From: a bacterium
GTDB taxonomy: Bacteria; Babelota; Babeliae; Babelales; Vermiphilaceae
Length of the DNA stretch: 6,668 nucleotides
Assembly: GCA_030626185.1 (NCBI GenBank)
Contig: DAOUPL010000045.1
Span: 1 to 6,668 of the forward strand
Reading direction: 5' to 3'
The notes below the pieces were generated by a model. The model saw only the letters and a program-made list of their open reading frames with translations. It had not been told where the DNA came from and did not search any database. The stretch's first letter is position 1, and each line of letters begins with the position of its first letter. Positions 5,333 through 6,668 of the stretch are shown here, in pieces. A program made the translations under genes and the position numbers.

Positions 5333-6419
5333 TAACAATTGTCTGCATGTTGAGGAATTACGATTAAAAAACTTTCGTTGTTTTTCAAATTTTAAATTAC
5401 GTTTTGATTCTCCATTGAGTATTTTTACTGGTGGCAATGGTATTGGTAAAACAAGCTTGGTAGAAGCATTGTATTATGGTTGTTATTTAAGATCATTTCG
5501 CGCTGGCCTCACCAAAGAGATGATTCAGTATGATCATGATGCTTTTTTTGTGCAACTTATGTTGTCATCAGGAGATGTTATTTCTGCTGGCTTTGCATCA
5601 AATAAACGCAATGTAAAAATTAATGAAAAACCGATTACTTCGCACCGCGCATTAATGAAACATTATTGTGCGGTAGTTTTGACAGAAGATGATATAGATC
5701 TTGTGCGTGGGTATCCATCAGCACGACGTATGTTTATTGATCATCAATTGATTATTACTGGAGGCATGGATAATCAGTTGTTAAAAGAGTTTAAGTTGTG
5801 TGTGCAACAACGAACTGCAATGTTACAAAAGAATGCAAAAGTTGATCTTGTTGCGTATCGTTCGTGGACAAAACAATTATGGCAAAAAAGCATGTCTATT
5901 CGCTCATCACGTATTACAGAGTTGCAACGAATAGAAAAAGCTGTTAACACGTTGATAAAAAAGCATTTTACACAGCTTGACCCGATAACAATCACGTATG
6001 TAGAAAAAACTCCTTATTGTGCTGATAGTTGGGAGCAGTTTTGTAGCGAGTATGAATTGGCATTATTTGATAAAGAACAACGAAGTAAAAGAACCCTTTT
6101 TGGTGCGCATTTAGATGATTTTGTTATAAACTTTCAATCACAACGTGCACGGCAATATGCTTCTCGAGGGCAGCAAAAATTGTTGGTTACGTTGATTAAA
6201 ATTGTACAAATTATGTGCTTAGCAGAACAGGACAATCCGATCGTTTTTCTGTTAGATGATTTTATGACTGATTTTGACACATTTGTTTTTGGGCAATTAT
6301 TTGCTATAATACAACAATTGCCATGTCAGGTGATCTTTACGGCGCCATTTTCTAGTGGTATATTAGATCAACACATTATGGACCAAGGCGGCAAATCGAT
6401 CGATATTGCTCGTTTATAA
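5325..6419 (+). CDS. recF: DNA replication and repair protein RecF
   Basis: SMC/ABC-like ATPase that binds gapped DNA and, with RecO and RecR, loads RecA at stalled or damaged forks. The 364 residues match the family (E. coli 357). Walker A is GGNGIGKT at 36-43. RRMFID at 134-139 corresponds to the conserved RRxFLD region. The ABC signature is SRGQQK at 280-285. Walker B is VFLLDD at 307-312, followed by a D-loop-like TDFD. The segment usually written GPHRDD reads GAHLDD (260-265), with the proline and arginine replaced. The start at 5325 lies inside the end of dnaN (8-base overlap) and produces the expected N-terminus with the LKNFRC motif at 14-19; no ribosome site is evident, so translation is probably coupled to dnaN. 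Confidence 0.96.
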   Translation: MDNNNCLHVEELRLKNFRCFSNFKLRFDSPLSIFTGGNGIGKTSLVEALYYGCYLRSFRAGLTKEMIQYDHDAFFVQLMLSSGDVISAGFASNKRNVKINEKPITSHRALMKHYCAVVLTEDDIDLVRGYPSARRMFIDHQLIITGGMDNQLLKEFKLCVQQRTAMLQKNAKVDLVAYRSWTKQLWQKSMSIRSSRITELQRIEKAVNTLIKKHFTQLDPITITYVEKTPYCADSWEQFCSEYELALFDKEQRSKRTLFGAHLDDFVINFQSQRARQYASRGQQKLLVTLIKIVQIMCLAEQDNPIVFLLDDFMTDFDTFVFGQLFAIIQQLPCQVIFTAPFSSGILDQHIMDQGGKSIDIARL

Positions 6420-6536
6420 TGGCTAAATGAAGCAAAAAGATACCGTAAAAGACAATAATTGACGATAAATGGCTAAAAAAGGGTCATTTTTATAAAAAAA
6501 CGTTTGACTTTTTTATTATTATCTTTAATCTATAAA

Positions 6537-6570
6537 GTATCAATAAGATGATTCTTATAGATATTGATAC
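6537..6570. repeat. Imperfect palindrome after recF
   Basis: GTATCAATA (6537-6545) and TATTGATAC (6562-6570) are exact reverse complements. Inside them TAAGA (6544-6548) and TCTTA (6553-6557) can form a further stem with a TGAT loop, so the RNA could make a nested hairpin with a 3' bulge. There is no following T-run, so it is not a standard terminator. It may be a 3'-end stabiliser, part of a small RNA, or a protein-binding palindrome. Confidence 0.45.
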
Positions 6571-6600
6571 CTTAAATAAGCAATTGTTTGGGTAACTTTT

Positions 6601-6621
6601 GGACTCTACTTAATTGAGTCC
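6601..6621. terminator. GC-containing hairpin, possible terminator between convergent genes
   Basis: GGACTC (6601-6606) and GAGTCC (6616-6621) form a 6-bp stem with a 9-base loop, the most GC-rich stem in the tail. On the + strand it is followed by CGTTTAACTT, a poor U-tract; on the - strand it is followed by AAAAG, which is not a U-tract. It lies just beyond the possible - strand gene end at 6629. A terminator role is plausible but weakly supported. Confidence 0.35.
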
Positions 6622-6628
6622 GTTTAAC

Positions 6629-6668
6629 TTAGGCTTCATTACTACTCTCCTTTTTTCCATCGCATTGA
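6629..6668 (-). CDS. Possible 3' end of a convergent gene (partial)
   Basis: On the - strand one frame entering from the right edge reads QCDGKKESSNEA and stops at 6629-6631, a believable hydrophilic C-terminus, with a hairpin eight bases further on. Two other - strand frames are also open from the edge (ending at 6642 and 6610), so the frame cannot be fixed from 40 bases. The alternative is the start region of a tiny - strand peptide: AAGGAG then ATG at 6639, giving MKPKLNGLN. No function can be assigned. Confidence 0.22.
   Translation of the reverse strand, partial: QCDGKKESSNEA

Larger units (their letters stand above)
6420..6668. other. Gene-poor tail after recF
   Basis: No + strand open frame of useful size follows recF. 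The recF stop overlaps an ATG (TAATG) that opens only M-A-K-stop. A second ATGGCTAAA at 6469 opens eight codons (MAKKGSFL), and one at 6548 opens 15 codons (MILIDIDTLNKQLFG); neither has a ribosome site. An all-A/T stem at 6492-6499 and 6509-6516 could be a weak terminator for recF. TTGACT at 6504-6509 resembles a -35 box, but the best -10 at 16 bases (TAATCT) is poor. Two hairpins and a possible convergent gene end are listed separately. I see no tRNA or other recognisable RNA gene. Confidence 0.6.

Noticed and set aside
5168..5437. 89-codon - strand open frame across the dnaN-recF junction
   Set aside because: It is antisense to two well-supported genes and has no recognisable motif; treated as chance, like the other - strand frames within dnaN, recF, xerD and the Dps gene.
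6548..6595. 15-codon + strand frame MILIDIDTLNKQLFG
   Set aside because: It has no ribosome site and starts within the palindrome; most likely chance.

Overview
The window is an AT-rich, gene-dense stretch of bacterial chromosome with every recognised gene on the + strand. In order it holds a prolyl-tRNA synthetase of the archaeal/eukaryotic-like type (proS), a Dps-family mini-ferritin with an apparent signal peptide, an unrecognised exported or membrane-anchored protein, a XerD-type tyrosine recombinase, a small unrecognised exported basic protein, the DNA polymerase III sliding clamp (dnaN), and the recombination/repair ATPase RecF. The last ~250 bases carry no convincing + strand gene.

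The combination of AT richness, the ProRS type, short exported orphan proteins among core genes, and dnaN-recF without dnaA directly upstream suggests a bacterium with a reduced genome, possibly host-associated. Candidatus Dependentiae (TM6) is my best guess. This is inferred from gene style, not from a marker gene, and confidence in the phylum is only moderate.

Layout: proS (64-1488) and the Dps gene (1555-2169) are separated by 66 bases. The exported orphan (2221-2769) and xerD (2769-3692) overlap by one base (TAATG), so they are probably translationally coupled. A consensus sigma-70 promoter (TTGACA, 16 bases, TATAAT) lies at 3711-3738 and reads into the small orphan (3783-4118). dnaN (4208-5332) and recF (5325-6419) overlap by 8 bases and form a replication/repair unit behind an extended -10 promoter.

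Functionally the window mixes translation (proS), iron/oxidative protection (Dps), chromosome dimer resolution (xerD) and replication/repair (dnaN, recF), with two exported proteins of unknown role.

The most interesting signals are non-coding or in start regions. (1) The leaders of proS, the exported orphan and dnaN look related: an extended -10 (TGNTAWACT-like), an ACAATA/ACATAC stretch, and, for proS and the orphan, a near-identical small palindrome TACAA-AASG-TTGTA just before the start codon. (2) In the orphan's leader that palindrome competes with a perfect 10-bp inverted repeat that includes the start codon. (3) The Dps gene has two good Shine-Dalgarno/start pairs, one producing an exported form and one a cytosolic form of ordinary Dps length.
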